DNA of 64,000 nt from positions 1-64,000 of the forward strand of contig JALSLI010000197.1 of the NCBI GenBank assembly GCA_026988395.1, given 5' to 3'. The position numbers and the translations under genes were made by a program. The DNA comes from Flavobacteriaceae bacterium. Lineage in GTDB: Bacteria; Bacteroidota; Bacteroidia; Flavobacteriales; Flavobacteriaceae. Each line of letters starts with the position of its first letter. Position 1 is the first letter of the stretch. This document shows positions 35,216 to 43,959 of this stretch, one piece after another. Under the pieces are notes generated by a model that searched no databases, was not told the DNA's origin, and saw only the letters and a program-made list of their open reading frames with translations.

Positions 35216-38200
35216 ATGGCAACAAAATCAGATTATATAGATCGTTTTATTAAATTTTATGCAAACGAAAAAACACAAGAAAGAGGAAAATTATTGTATA
35301 AAAACAATGCAATAAAACAATATGAATACGAAAAAGATTTTGACACCTATATTTTTCATATTCAAGGAACATCATTATATCAAACTAAGATTGTGAACTT
35401 AAGAATTCAAAATCTCTCTACAAGCTGTACTTGTCCTTTTACTTATGGTGTAATTTGCAAACATACCGTAGCGGCCTTATTGGCATTAAAAAATAAAAAT
35501 CTCATAAACGTACAAAAAACCAAATCAAAGTTCAAACCAAAACCTAAAAGTATCAGAAAAAAAGTCCAACCGGTTATCATTAAAGATTATAAAAATATTA
35601 CAATAGATTTAATTAAAGAAAATACTTCATTAGATAATATAAAAGTACTATGTAGTAATTATGATATTGATAGTGTTGAAATTTTTAAACACCAGATCGT
35701 TTTTAAAGTAATAAAAGACTCTTTTTATAATTATAAAGTTTTTGAGGTAAATTTTGAACACAAAAACAATAAATTATATATCAACACAGATGACAATTCA
35801 AGAGCCTATGACGGACAATTAAAAAAAGCTGAAATAACCTGTTTATTACATATTATTAATACAAAATCTAATAAAATGTTTGATAAAGTATTTAATAATT
35901 ATGAAAAAATAAAACAAGAGTGTACAACAAAATACGGATTGAAACCACAAGAATTTGACGAATATTTTTACTTTAATTACGATATAGATGACGGATTTCA
36001 AATACTTAAAAGAAACAAAGCACAAGGTTTATTGCCATTAGATGATATTGAAACCGAATACAAAGATGTATTTAATAAGCTAACTGAGCCAAAAAAACCC
36101 GCACTATATCTAAGTAAACCAATTACACAAGAAAAAATTATAGGTTTTGCTTTAAAAAAAGATGATGATAATCAATATAAATATATTGTATTTGCAGCAA
36201 AACCAAATAAGGCAAAAACAAAATTACTTTCTAAATTTGAAACCGGATATAACAACAATGATGTTCTAATAACAAAAAATCAAAATCAAATAATTGGCTT
36301 AATTAAAGAATTGAATGAATGCTTTGCTTTTGACCAATATTATTTTAATCTATCCAAAAAAATTTTTAAGAAACTTGCAAAAGAACAATTTGTATTTTTA
36401 TTAAACGAAAATCATTATTATATAGGAAAAAACAGCATTAAAGAAATTTATATTGAAAAAACACCAGCTACATTTGTCTTAAATATTAGTAGTGATGATA
36501 CTTTTATCATGGCAAATTTAGTTTTAAAAATTGGTAATAAAAAATATCTTTTAAACGAAATGGACATTGATAATTCAAGTGATTTTATCTTTTATCATGA
36601 CAAATTTTTGATTCATTTGGAAAACTATAAAGATGTTATACTATATCATAATTTTTCAGAAGGTTTTAAAATTGTAAAAGAACGTAAAGATTTATTTTTT
36701 AAAAATATTATTCAGCCGTTATCAAAAAATTATAAATTAATTTTTGAAGACAATACGTTTAACCACCAAAAAATTAAACTTGATTATAAAAAAGAACAAG
36801 TTTTTTTATCTGAAAAAGAAGATTACATTATCATTCAGCCACAAGTGGTATATGACAACGAAACCTCTGTAGTTTTAACAAATAATGGAAATTATATTTA
36901 CCAAGACGCCAAAACAAATACCATTATTGAGTACGAAAGAAATTATGAACTAGAAACCGATTTTATAAATCAAATAGCAGAATTGCACTCTGATTTTGAA
37001 GAACAAAAAAATGAAAAATATTTTTATCTATCTTATGATGACTTTACCAAAGATTTTTGGTTTTATAATTTTTTCGATAAATTAAATGCTCTTGGTATTG
37101 AAATTTTCGGATTAAAAGAATTAAAAAATTTTAAATACTCACCTTATAAAGGTAAAGTTACTACATCTATTAAATCAGGTGAAGATTGGTTTGACGTGTC
37201 TGTTGATGTGTCGTTTGGCAACAATAGTGTAAGTATTTCCGATATTAAAAGAGCTGTAATAAATCAAAAAAAATACATTCAATTAAAAGATGGTTCTGTT
37301 GGGATTTTACCCGAAAAATGGTTACATAAACTTGAAAAATATTTTAGAAACGGCGAAATAAAAGACAACAAGCTAGCAATATCAAAATTAAAATATAATA
37401 TTATTGACGAATTATTTGATAATATTAACGAAACCGAAATTTTAGAAGAAATAGCTAACAAACGAAAGAAAATAGCAAATTTTAAAGAAATTTCCAAAAC
37501 TAAAGTTCCAGTAGAAATAAAAGCAACTCTTAGAGACTATCAAAAAGAAGGTCTTAACTGGCTTAATTTTTTAGACGAAATGGGTTGGGGAGGAATTCTG
37601 GCAGACGATATGGGATTAGGTAAAACACTTCAAATACTGACTTTTATACAGTATATTATTAAAAAAAATAAAACCCCTAATTTAATTGTTTTACCAACTT
37701 CATTATTGTTTAATTGGAAAGCAGAGATAGAAAAATTTGCTCCTAAAATTAGATATTATTTTCATTATGGAAGTGACAGAAGTAAATCAACAAAAAAATT
37801 TAACAAAAATCACATCATTTTTACAACTTACGGAACCTTGCTTAGGGATATCGAGTTTTTAAATAAATTTCAATTTAATTATGTAATTTTAGATGAATCA
37901 CAAGCTATAAAAAATCCTACTTCCAGAAGATACAAAGCGGTAAATTTAATTAAAGCAAAAAATAGAATTGCTCTAACAGGAACACCTATAGAAAATTCTA
38001 CTTTTGATCTTTTTGCTCAAATGAATTTTGTAAATCCCGGTATTTTTGGAAGTATGAATAATTTTAAAATAAATTATTCTAACCCTATTGATAAAGAAGG
38101 AAATGATATTGTCGCAAATGAACTACGGCGTATAATAAATCCCTTCATTTTAAGAAGAACGAAAGAAAAAGTGGCAAAAGAATTACCTCCAAAAACAGAA

Positions 38201-38911
38201 GATGTGCTTTATTGTGAAATGGAACCGGAACAACAAAAAATTTATGATGTTTATAAGAATAATTACAGAAATAAATTACTCAAAAACATAGAACAAAAAG
38301 GGATTGGTAAATCCAAACTGATGGTGTTAAAGGCATTAACTCGTTTAAGACAAATTTGCGACTCTCCAAAATTAATAGAAGACGTTAATTATACTAGTAG
38401 AGCCGTTAAAATTCAAGAAATTATAAATCATATTACCCAAAAAACTGCTAAACATAAAATTTTATTATTTTCTCAATTTGTAGGGATGTTAAATTTAATT
38501 AAAGATGAATTGGACATTTTAAATATTAAGTATGAATATTTAGATGGTAAAAGCAATAGCAAACAACGAGAAAATTCAGTTTTTAATTTTCAAAATAATC
38601 CGGATTTAAGAGTTTTTCTAATAAGTTTGAAGGCAGGAGGAACAGGTTTAAACTTAACGGCAGCTGATTATGTTTATATTATTGACCCTTGGTGGAATCC
38701 TGCTGTTGAAAACCAAGCAATAGATAGGTGCTATCGTATTGGTCAAAATAAAACAGTTTTTGCGTACAGGATGATTTGTAAAAATTCTATAGAAGAAAAA
38801 ATATTAAATCTGCAATCAAAAAAAAGAAAATTGGCTTCAGATATTATCCACACAGATGAAAATATGATTAAAAATTTAAGTGTTGATGATATTAAGAATT
38901 TATTTGGATAA
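35216..38911 (+). CDS. SNF2-family helicase/ATPase with SWIM zinc finger
   Basis: A 1231-residue DNA-dependent ATPase. A SWIM zinc finger is near the N-terminus (CTC at 71-73, then CKH at 81-83). A long central region of about 600 residues, without a recognised enzyme motif, is of the SNF2-associated type. The motor starts near residue 770: TLRDYQKEGLNWLNFL, Walker A DDMGLGKT (near 797-804), LPTSLLFNWKAE, DESQ box (near 892), TGTPIENS, and the helicase C-terminal motifs LISLKAGGTGLNLTAADYV and DRCYRIGQ. It probably moves on double-stranded DNA; its partner is unknown. It overlaps the opposing dehydrogenase gene by 12 bp at the stop codons. Confidence 0.93.
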   Translation: MATKSDYIDRFIKFYANEKTQERGKLLYKNNAIKQYEYEKDFDTYIFHIQGTSLYQTKIVNLRIQNLSTSCTCPFTYGVICKHTVAALLALKNKNLINVQKTKSKFKPKPKSIRKKVQPVIIKDYKNITIDLIKENTSLDNIKVLCSNYDIDSVEIFKHQIVFKVIKDSFYNYKVFEVNFEHKNNKLYINTDDNSRAYDGQLKKAEITCLLHIINTKSNKMFDKVFNNYEKIKQECTTKYGLKPQEFDEYFYFNYDIDDGFQILKRNKAQGLLPLDDIETEYKDVFNKLTEPKKPALYLSKPITQEKIIGFALKKDDDNQYKYIVFAAKPNKAKTKLLSKFETGYNNNDVLITKNQNQIIGLIKELNECFAFDQYYFNLSKKIFKKLAKEQFVFLLNENHYYIGKNSIKEIYIEKTPATFVLNISSDDTFIMANLVLKIGNKKYLLNEMDIDNSSDFIFYHDKFLIHLENYKDVILYHNFSEGFKIVKERKDLFFKNIIQPLSKNYKLIFEDNTFNHQKIKLDYKKEQVFLSEKEDYIIIQPQVVYDNETSVVLTNNGNYIYQDAKTNTIIEYERNYELETDFINQIAELHSDFEEQKNEKYFYLSYDDFTKDFWFYNFFDKLNALGIEIFGLKELKNFKYSPYKGKVTTSIKSGEDWFDVSVDVSFGNNSVSISDIKRAVINQKKYIQLKDGSVGILPEKWLHKLEKYFRNGEIKDNKLAISKLKYNIIDELFDNINETEILEEIANKRKKIANFKEISKTKVPVEIKATLRDYQKEGLNWLNFLDEMGWGGILADDMGLGKTLQILTFIQYIIKKNKTPNLIVLPTSLLFNWKAEIEKFAPKIRYYFHYGSDRSKSTKKFNKNHIIFTTYGTLLRDIEFLNKFQFNYVILDESQAIKNPTSRRYKAVNLIKAKNRIALTGTPIENSTFDLFAQMNFVNPGIFGSMNNFKINYSNPIDKEGNDIVANELRRIINPFILRRTKEKVAKELPPKTEDVLYCEMEPEQQKIYDVYKNNYRNKLLKNIEQKGIGKSKLMVLKALTRLRQICDSPKLIEDVNYTSRAVKIQEIINHITQKTAKHKILLFSQFVGMLNLIKDELDILNIKYEYLDGKSNSKQRENSVFNFQNNPDLRVFLISLKAGGTGLNLTAADYVYIIDPWWNPAVENQAIDRCYRIGQNKTVFAYRMICKNSIEEKILNLQSKKRKLASDIIHTDENMIKNLSVDDIKNLFG

Positions 38912-39868
38912 CATTTGTTTTTTTATAAACCGTTCAATTTTATCGGCAATTGTTTTGGCTAATTTGTATTTTGATTCTACCGTCCATCCTGCAACATGAG
39001 GTGTTAATAAAACATTTTCTGCTTGGATTAAATATTCAAATGCTTTTGGAAGATTATTATCGGTAAAAAAGTTTTCAAAAGATAATTTTTCATATTCCAG
39101 TACATCTAAACAAGCTCCTAATATTTTTTTACTTTTAAGAGCTTCTACCAAATCATCTGTTTTAATAGCCGTACCTCTTGCTGTATTGATGATATAAAAA
39201 GGTTTTTTAAATTTGGCAATAAACTTTTTATTAACCATTTGATTTGTAAGTTTGGTATGTGGTGTATGAAGACTTAAAACATCGGTTTTTTCAAACAATT
39301 CGTCTAGTGTTACTTGTTTTGCATTTTGGTTGCCAACATTATCTTTAATATCATAACAAATTACGTTAACATCAAATCCGCTTAATACTTTTGCAAAAGC
39401 ATTTCCCATATTTCCATAACCAATTAATCCAATGGTTTTACCTTCTAATTCGATTCCTCTATTTTCTTCTCTAAGCCATTTTCCTTGTCGGATTTCTAAA
39501 TCTGCTTTTTTAAGATTGTTAAATAACGATAAAATCATACCAAGAGCATGCTCTCCTACGGCATTCCGATTTCCTTCCGGAGCTGAAATTAGATGTATTC
39601 CTTTTTCTTTTGCATAAGTAGTATCGATACTTTCTAATCCCGCACCAACACGTGCTATAAATTTTAAATTTGTAACTTTATCTATAAATCTCTTATCAAT
39701 TTTAAATCGACTACGTATAATTATACCATCGTATCGTTTAATGATATTTTCTATTTCACTTTTTGAGGATTTCTCATCGATATCTACATTTATTTGTAAT
39801 TCTTCCAGTTTATTTAATAGGTATTTATGATTGTTATCGATTATTAAAATTTTCATTTTATTTTTCAT
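38900..39868 (-). CDS. D-2-hydroxyacid dehydrogenase (phosphoglycerate dehydrogenase-like)
   Basis: An NAD-dependent dehydrogenase of 322 residues, or 318 if translation starts at the second ATG (39856). The Rossmann loop is IGYGNMGNAFAKVLSG with the acidic VICYDIK following. The catalytic Arg is in NTARGTAIKTDDL, the Glu in LDVLEYEK, and the His in LTPHVAGWT. The N-terminal domain lacks an ACT extension, so it is the short SerA-like form. Serine synthesis is plausible, but other 2-oxoacid substrates are possible. The gene overlaps the helicase gene tail to tail. Confidence 0.88.
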   Translation of the reverse strand: MKNKMKILIIDNNHKYLLNKLEELQINVDIDEKSSKSEIENIIKRYDGIIIRSRFKIDKRFIDKVTNLKFIARVGAGLESIDTTYAKEKGIHLISAPEGNRNAVGEHALGMILSLFNNLKKADLEIRQGKWLREENRGIELEGKTIGLIGYGNMGNAFAKVLSGFDVNVICYDIKDNVGNQNAKQVTLDELFEKTDVLSLHTPHTKLTNQMVNKKFIAKFKKPFYIINTARGTAIKTDDLVEALKSKKILGACLDVLEYEKLSFENFFTDNNLPKAFEYLIQAENVLLTPHVAGWTVESKYKLAKTIADKIERFIKKQMLSK

Positions 39869-39970
39869 AATTTATTATAGAATTAGTTAAAAAAGTCTAT
39901 TTTTTTTATTATTTTTACAAAGTATAAAGGAATTATAGTAACTATTTTGAGGGGAATATTACTATAATTT

Positions 39971-40004
39971 AAAAGCTCAATTTACTTACGTAAATTGAGC
40001 TTTA
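39971..40004 (-). terminator. Terminator of the atp operon
   Basis: A perfect 14-bp stem (AAAGCTCAATTTAC at 39972-39985, GTAAATTGAGCTTT at 39990-40003) with a 4-nt loop lies 28 bp beyond the atpG stop. The T run on the minus strand is short (TTTT). Confidence 0.7.
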
Positions 40005-40031
40005 GTTTTTAATAGCATATAGTAGTCTTTT

Positions 40032-40895
40032 TTAACCGTTTAACGCTTCAGCACCACCAACAATTTCCAAGATTTCATTGGTAATAGCAGCTTGTCTGGC
40101 TTTATTGTATTGTAATAATAATTCATCTCGCAATTCACTTGCATTATCTGTAGCTTTATGCATTGCTGTCATTCTAGCTCCATGTTCTGCAGCAAAAGAG
40201 TCACGTAATGCTTTATACAATTGTGTTTTTAAGGATTTAGGAATTAATGCTTCAATAATTTCTTCTTTTGAAGGTTCAAAAATATAATCTTTTACAGCAT
40301 TATTACCATCTCCTTTTTCTTGAACAATAGGTAAATATGCTTCATTGGTTATAATTTGTGTAGCAGCATTTTTAAATTTGTTGTAAACCAATTCGATTTT
40401 ATCGAATTTTCCTTCTACATAAAACTGCATTAACTTCTCTGCAATATCAGCAACATTATCAAAGGTTAATTTGTCAAAAATGGCATTATTATTTTCGATA
40501 ACCGGAAAGGTTTTACGTAAAATATCATCTGCTTTTTTACCAATGGTCAAAAGAGAAACATCTTTATCTGAATACTTGTTTTGAATGATTTTAGTCGTTT
40601 CCTTTACAATGTTCGAATTAAATCCTCCACAAAGACCTCTGTTGGAAGAAATAACTACTAATAGAACTTTTTCAACGTTCCGACTTTGAGTAAATTCTCC
40701 ACCAACTTCACCATCTAGAGTAGCACTTAGGTTTTGTAATAGTTCGGTTAATTTATTAGCATACGGACGCATAGCCGTGATTGCATCTTGTGCTTTTTTC
40801 AATTTAGCGGCAGATACCATTTTCATGGCACTGGTAATCTGCATGGTTGAACCAATAGATGTAATTCGGTTACGTATTTCTTTTAAATTTGCCAT
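40032..40895 (-). CDS. atpG: ATP synthase F1 gamma subunit
   Basis: Central rotor shaft of F1, 287 residues. The N-terminal helix ANLKEIRNRITSIGSTMQIT and the C-terminal helix ARMTAMHKATDNASELRDEL, which form the coiled coil inside alpha3beta3, are intact. SSNRGLCGGFNSN is the conserved Rossmann part. It is the last gene of the operon and follows a 44-bp palindrome after atpA. Confidence 0.97.
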   Translation of the reverse strand: MANLKEIRNRITSIGSTMQITSAMKMVSAAKLKKAQDAITAMRPYANKLTELLQNLSATLDGEVGGEFTQSRNVEKVLLVVISSNRGLCGGFNSNIVKETTKIIQNKYSDKDVSLLTIGKKADDILRKTFPVIENNNAIFDKLTFDNVADIAEKLMQFYVEGKFDKIELVYNKFKNAATQIITNEAYLPIVQEKGDGNNAVKDYIFEPSKEEIIEALIPKSLKTQLYKALRDSFAAEHGARMTAMHKATDNASELRDELLLQYNKARQAAITNEILEIVGGAEALNG

Positions 40896-40912
40896 ATTAT
40901 CTAAATCTATTA

Positions 40913-40956
40913 TTTATAAACTGATGAGAAATAATTATTTCTCATCAGTTTATAAA
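40913..40956 (-). repeat. 44-bp perfect palindrome between atpA and atpG
   Basis: TTTATAAACTGATGAGAAATAA (22 nt, 40913-40934) is followed directly by its exact reverse complement (40935-40956). In the atp mRNA it would form a long hairpin starting 6 nt after the atpA stop codon and ending 17 nt before the atpG ATG. There is no long T run after it, so it does not look like a simple terminator. Confidence 0.9.
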
Positions 40957-40962
40957 ATTTTA

Positions 40963-42543
40963 CTATTGTTTGTATTTTGATGCTATTTCTTTAGCTGCAT
41001 TTGTTAATACTTCTAATGCTTCGTCGGTTAATTTTCCGGCTTTTAAAGTATTTAAAACATCTTGATGTTTTGCTGTTAAATAAGCCAAATAATCTTTTTC
41101 AAATTCTTTTACTTTATCAACAGGAACATCTTTTAATAAATTTTTTGTACCTGCAAAAATAATTGCGATTTGTTGTTCTACAGGCATCGGGTCATTTTGT
41201 GCTTGTTTAAGGATTTCAACATTACGTCTTCCTTTTTCAATAACACTTAATGTTGCAGCATCTAAATCGGAACCAAATTTTGCAAACGCCTCTAATTCAC
41301 GGTATTGAGCTTGATCTAATTTTAAAGTTCCGGATACTTTTTTCATCGATTTAATTTGTGCATTACCACCAACACGAGATACCGAAATACCAACGTTAAT
41401 TGCAGGTTTAACACCAGAGTTAAATAAATCAATATCTAAAAATATTTGTCCGTCTGTAATAGAAATTACGTTTGTAGGGATATATGCCGATACGTCTCCT
41501 GCTTGTGTTTCAATAATTGGAAGAGCGGTTAAAGAACCTCCACCTTTTATTTTGTCTTTAATGGAGTTTGGTACGTCATTCATACGTTTTGCAATCTCAT
41601 CATCATTTACAATTTTTGCAGCTCTTTCTAATAATCTAGAGTGTAAATAGAATACATCTCCCGGATACGCTTCACGTCCCGGTGGACGTCTTAATAACAA
41701 CGAGATCTCACGATAAGCAACTGCTTGTTTAGATAAATCGTCATAAACAATTAAAGCAGGTTTTCCTTGGTCTCTAAAATATTCACCAATAGCGGCACCT
41801 GCAAATGGAGCATATACTTGCATTGCAGCAGGATCTGATGCGTTAGCAGCAACAACAGTTGTATAAGCCATAGCTCCTTTTTCTTCAAAATTTTGAACAA
41901 TAGCAGCTACAGTAGATGCTTTTTGCCCAATTGCTACGTATATACAATATACAGGTTCACCTGCATCATAAAATTCTTTTTGGTTGATAATGGTATCAAT
42001 AGCAACGGTTGATTTACCGGTTTGTCTATCGCCAATAATCAACTCACGTTGACCTCTACCAATAGGAATCATTGCATCAACTGCTTTTAATCCGGTTTGT
42101 AAAGGCTCTGTTACAGGTTGTCTAAAGATAACTCCTGGAGCTTTACGCTCTAAAGGCATTTCAAAAGTTTCTCCAACGATAGGTCCTTTTCCGTCAATAG
42201 GTTGCCCTAATGTATTTACGACACGACCTATAATACCATCACCTACTTTTAATGATGAAATTCGGTTTGTACGTTTTACGGTAGTACCTTCTTTAATTTC
42301 AGTAGAGTGACCTAAAATCACCACACCAACGTTGTCTTCTTCTAAGTTTAATACGATACCTTCGGTACCTCCATCAAATTCTACAAGTTCTCCGTATTGT
42401 ACGTTTTCTAATCCGAAAACACGTGCAATACCATCACCTACTTGCAAAACGGATCCAACTTCATTTAATGAAGCTTCATCATTAAAGTTGGCTAATTGTT
42501 CTTTTAATATTGCTGATACTTCAGCTGGTTTTATTGTTGCCAT
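40963..42543 (-). CDS. atpA: ATP synthase F1 alpha subunit
   Basis: Non-catalytic nucleotide-binding subunit of F1, 526 residues. The P-loop is GDRQTGKST, with [13 protein letters not shown] after it. Walker B is [37 protein letters not shown] in the family alignment, and the alpha signature [14 protein letters not shown] is intact. It lies between atpH and atpG. Confidence 0.98.
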   Translation of the reverse strand: MATIKPAEVSAILKEQLANFNDEASLNEVGSVLQVGDGIARVFGLENVQYGELVEFDGGTEGIVLNLEEDNVGVVILGHSTEIKEGTTVKRTNRISSLKVGDGIIGRVVNTLGQPIDGKGPIVGETFEMPLERKAPGVIFRQPVTEPLQTGLKAVDAMIPIGRGQRELIIGDRQTGKSTVAIDTIINQKEFYDAGEPVYCIYVAIGQKASTVAAIVQNFEEKGAMAYTTVVAANASDPAAMQVYAPFAGAAIGEYFRDQGKPALIVYDDLSKQAVAYREISLLLRRPPGREAYPGDVFYLHSRLLERAAKIVNDDEIAKRMNDVPNSIKDKIKGGGSLTALPIIETQAGDVSAYIPTNVISITDGQIFLDIDLFNSGVKPAINVGISVSRVGGNAQIKSMKKVSGTLKLDQAQYRELEAFAKFGSDLDAATLSVIEKGRRNVEILKQAQNDPMPVEQQIAIIFAGTKNLLKDVPVDKVKEFEKDYLAYLTAKHQDVLNTLKAGKLTDEALEVLTNAAKEIASKYKQ

Positions 42544-42564
42544 ATTCGTTATTATTGAGTTTTT

Positions 42565-42590
42565 AACCTTTTTTATACTTAAAAGAGGTT
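42565..42590 (-). repeat. Inverted repeat between atpH and atpA
   Basis: Arms at 42565-42575 and 42580-42590 pair at 10 of 11 positions in the minus-strand RNA, with a 4-nt loop. It lies in the 60-bp gap between the delta and alpha subunit genes (in transcription order, upstream of atpH's start side of atpA's end it precedes atpH). Confidence 0.6.
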
Positions 42591-42603
42591 ATCATTCATT
42601 TTA

Positions 42604-43143
42604 TTATTTTTCTATTTTTTCAAAATTTCTTGATAAATTGTTTAATTTACCTGAAATACTAGCGTCTATTTGTTTATCTCCTATTTGTAAAATAAATCCA
42701 CCAATCACAGAATCATCTACAATGTTTTGCAAACTAACTTCTTTGCCGGTTTCTTGTTTTATTTTATTTAAAACTTTTTCTTTTAAATCGTCTGTTAAAG
42801 GCACTGCTGTTGTTACAATAGCAGAAGCAACATTTTGTGCTTTTTTAAATAGATATTGATATTGTTTTGCTACAAAAGGAAGCAAAGAAAGTCTTTTGTT
42901 TTTTAGTAATAATTGAATCACATTTTTTGTTATTTCATCAATTTTACCTCCAAAAACGGCATTTATTGCTTTTAACTTTTGCTCTGCCTTAAAAACAGGA
43001 TTGTTTAAAAACGATTGTAATTCTTTACTTTCTGCAATTGTATTTTCAATTAATTGCATGTCTTTATTTACAACGGCTTCTTTATTTTGTTTTTTAGCTA
43101 AGCTTAAAGCTGCTTTTGCGTAACGTAATGCTGCTCTGTTCAT
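42604..43143 (-). CDS. atpH: ATP synthase F1 delta subunit
   Basis: Peripheral-stalk subunit that joins F1 to the b subunits, 179 residues. The N-terminal helical bundle starts RAALRYAKAALSLAKKQ, and the C-terminal part has VPLTDDLKEKVLNKIKQETGKEV and DDSVIGGFILQIGDKQIDAS, the family signature. It follows atpF by only 4 bp. Confidence 0.96.
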   Translation of the reverse strand: MNRAALRYAKAALSLAKKQNKEAVVNKDMQLIENTIAESKELQSFLNNPVFKAEQKLKAINAVFGGKIDEITKNVIQLLLKNKRLSLLPFVAKQYQYLFKKAQNVASAIVTTAVPLTDDLKEKVLNKIKQETGKEVSLQNIVDDSVIGGFILQIGDKQIDASISGKLNNLSRNFEKIEK

Positions 43144-43147
43144 CCTT

Positions 43148-43648
43148 TTAGTTTAAAGTCACTTCGTTTAGTAATTGATCAACTAATTGCAATTGTTTTT
43201 CCTTATCGGATAATTCTTTTTTCACAACTTTTTCGGCAATTGCAACAGATAATTCACCCATTTGTTTTTTCATATCTGAAATCGCTTTTGCTTTTTCGTT
43301 TTGAATTGCAACTTTAGTTTGCTCCATTAGTTTATTTGCTTGAATTTGAGCTTCTTCTTTAGCTTGATTAATGATATTATCTTTCATTTCTCTAGCATCT
43401 TTTAATAAAGCATCTCTTTCGGCTCTAGCTTCTTTTAAGATTTTTTCGTTATCTGCTTGTAAGTTAAGCATTTCTTGCTTAGCACGTTCGGCTCCTTCTA
43501 AAGCATTTTTAATATTATCTTCTCTTTCGTTAACTGCATCTAAAATTGGTTTCCATGCAAATTTTCTTAAAAGCAATAATAATCCTACAAAAAGTAAGAT
43601 TTGCCAAAAGAATAGTCCTACTGAAAATTCATTTAATAATTTATCCAT
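43148..43648 (-). CDS. atpF: ATP synthase F0 b subunit
   Basis: Peripheral stalk, 166 residues. One N-terminal membrane helix (FSVGLFFWQILLFVGLLLLLRKFAWKPIL) is followed by a long charged coiled coil to the end. WKPILDAVNEREDNI is the conserved junction. Only one b gene is present, so the stalk is probably a homodimer. Confidence 0.97.
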   Translation of the reverse strand: MDKLLNEFSVGLFFWQILLFVGLLLLLRKFAWKPILDAVNEREDNIKNALEGAERAKQEMLNLQADNEKILKEARAERDALLKDAREMKDNIINQAKEEAQIQANKLMEQTKVAIQNEKAKAISDMKKQMGELSVAIAEKVVKKELSDKEKQLQLVDQLLNEVTLN

Positions 43649-43689
43649 TTATTTATCTATTTTTAAAGTAATCTAATTTTTTAATAAAA

Positions 43690-43716
43690 CCGATGATAAC
43701 CAACCGTTACCATCGG
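43690..43716 (-). terminator. Terminator-like hairpin between atpE and atpF
   Basis: CCGATGGTAAC and GTTATCATCGG (minus strand, 43716-43690) form an 11-bp stem with one G-U pair and a 5-nt loop, followed by TTTTATT. It lies directly after the c-subunit stop (43732) and before the b-subunit start. Partial termination or 3'-end protection here would favour c over the downstream subunits. Confidence 0.65.
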
Positions 43717-43731
43717 GTTCAAATTTTGGGT

Positions 43732-43923
43732 CTAGCTAGCAAATAATGCTGCGAAACCAATACCTTCAATAAGCGCTGCTGCAATAAGCATTGCTGTTTG
43801 AATTTTTCCGGAAGCTTCAGGTTGTCTTGCAATTGCATCCATTGCAGAACCACCAATTTTACCAATACCTAAACCGGCACCAATAACGATTAAACCTCCA
43901 CCAATAATACTTGGAATTGTCAT
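43732..43923 (-). CDS. atpE: ATP synthase F0 c subunit
   Basis: Ring-forming proteolipid of 63 residues with two helices. The ion-binding acid is Glu53 in AAALIEGIGFAALF. The loop RQPEASGK is the polar F1-facing turn. The surroundings of Glu53 lack the Gln/Ser set of sodium-binding rings, which points to proton coupling. The length is at the short end of the family, normal for this group. Confidence 0.97.
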   Translation of the reverse strand: MTIPSIIGGGLIVIGAGLGIGKIGGSAMDAIARQPEASGKIQTAMLIAAALIEGIGFAALFAS

Positions 43924-43959
43924 AATAAATATATTTAATGATTAATAATATTCTTGTTT

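Noticed and set aside
42565-42590. Rho-independent terminator between atpH and atpA
   Set aside because: The stem has a mismatch in the transcribed strand and is followed by A residues rather than a U tract, so it is listed only as an inverted repeat. In transcription order it follows atpH and precedes atpA.
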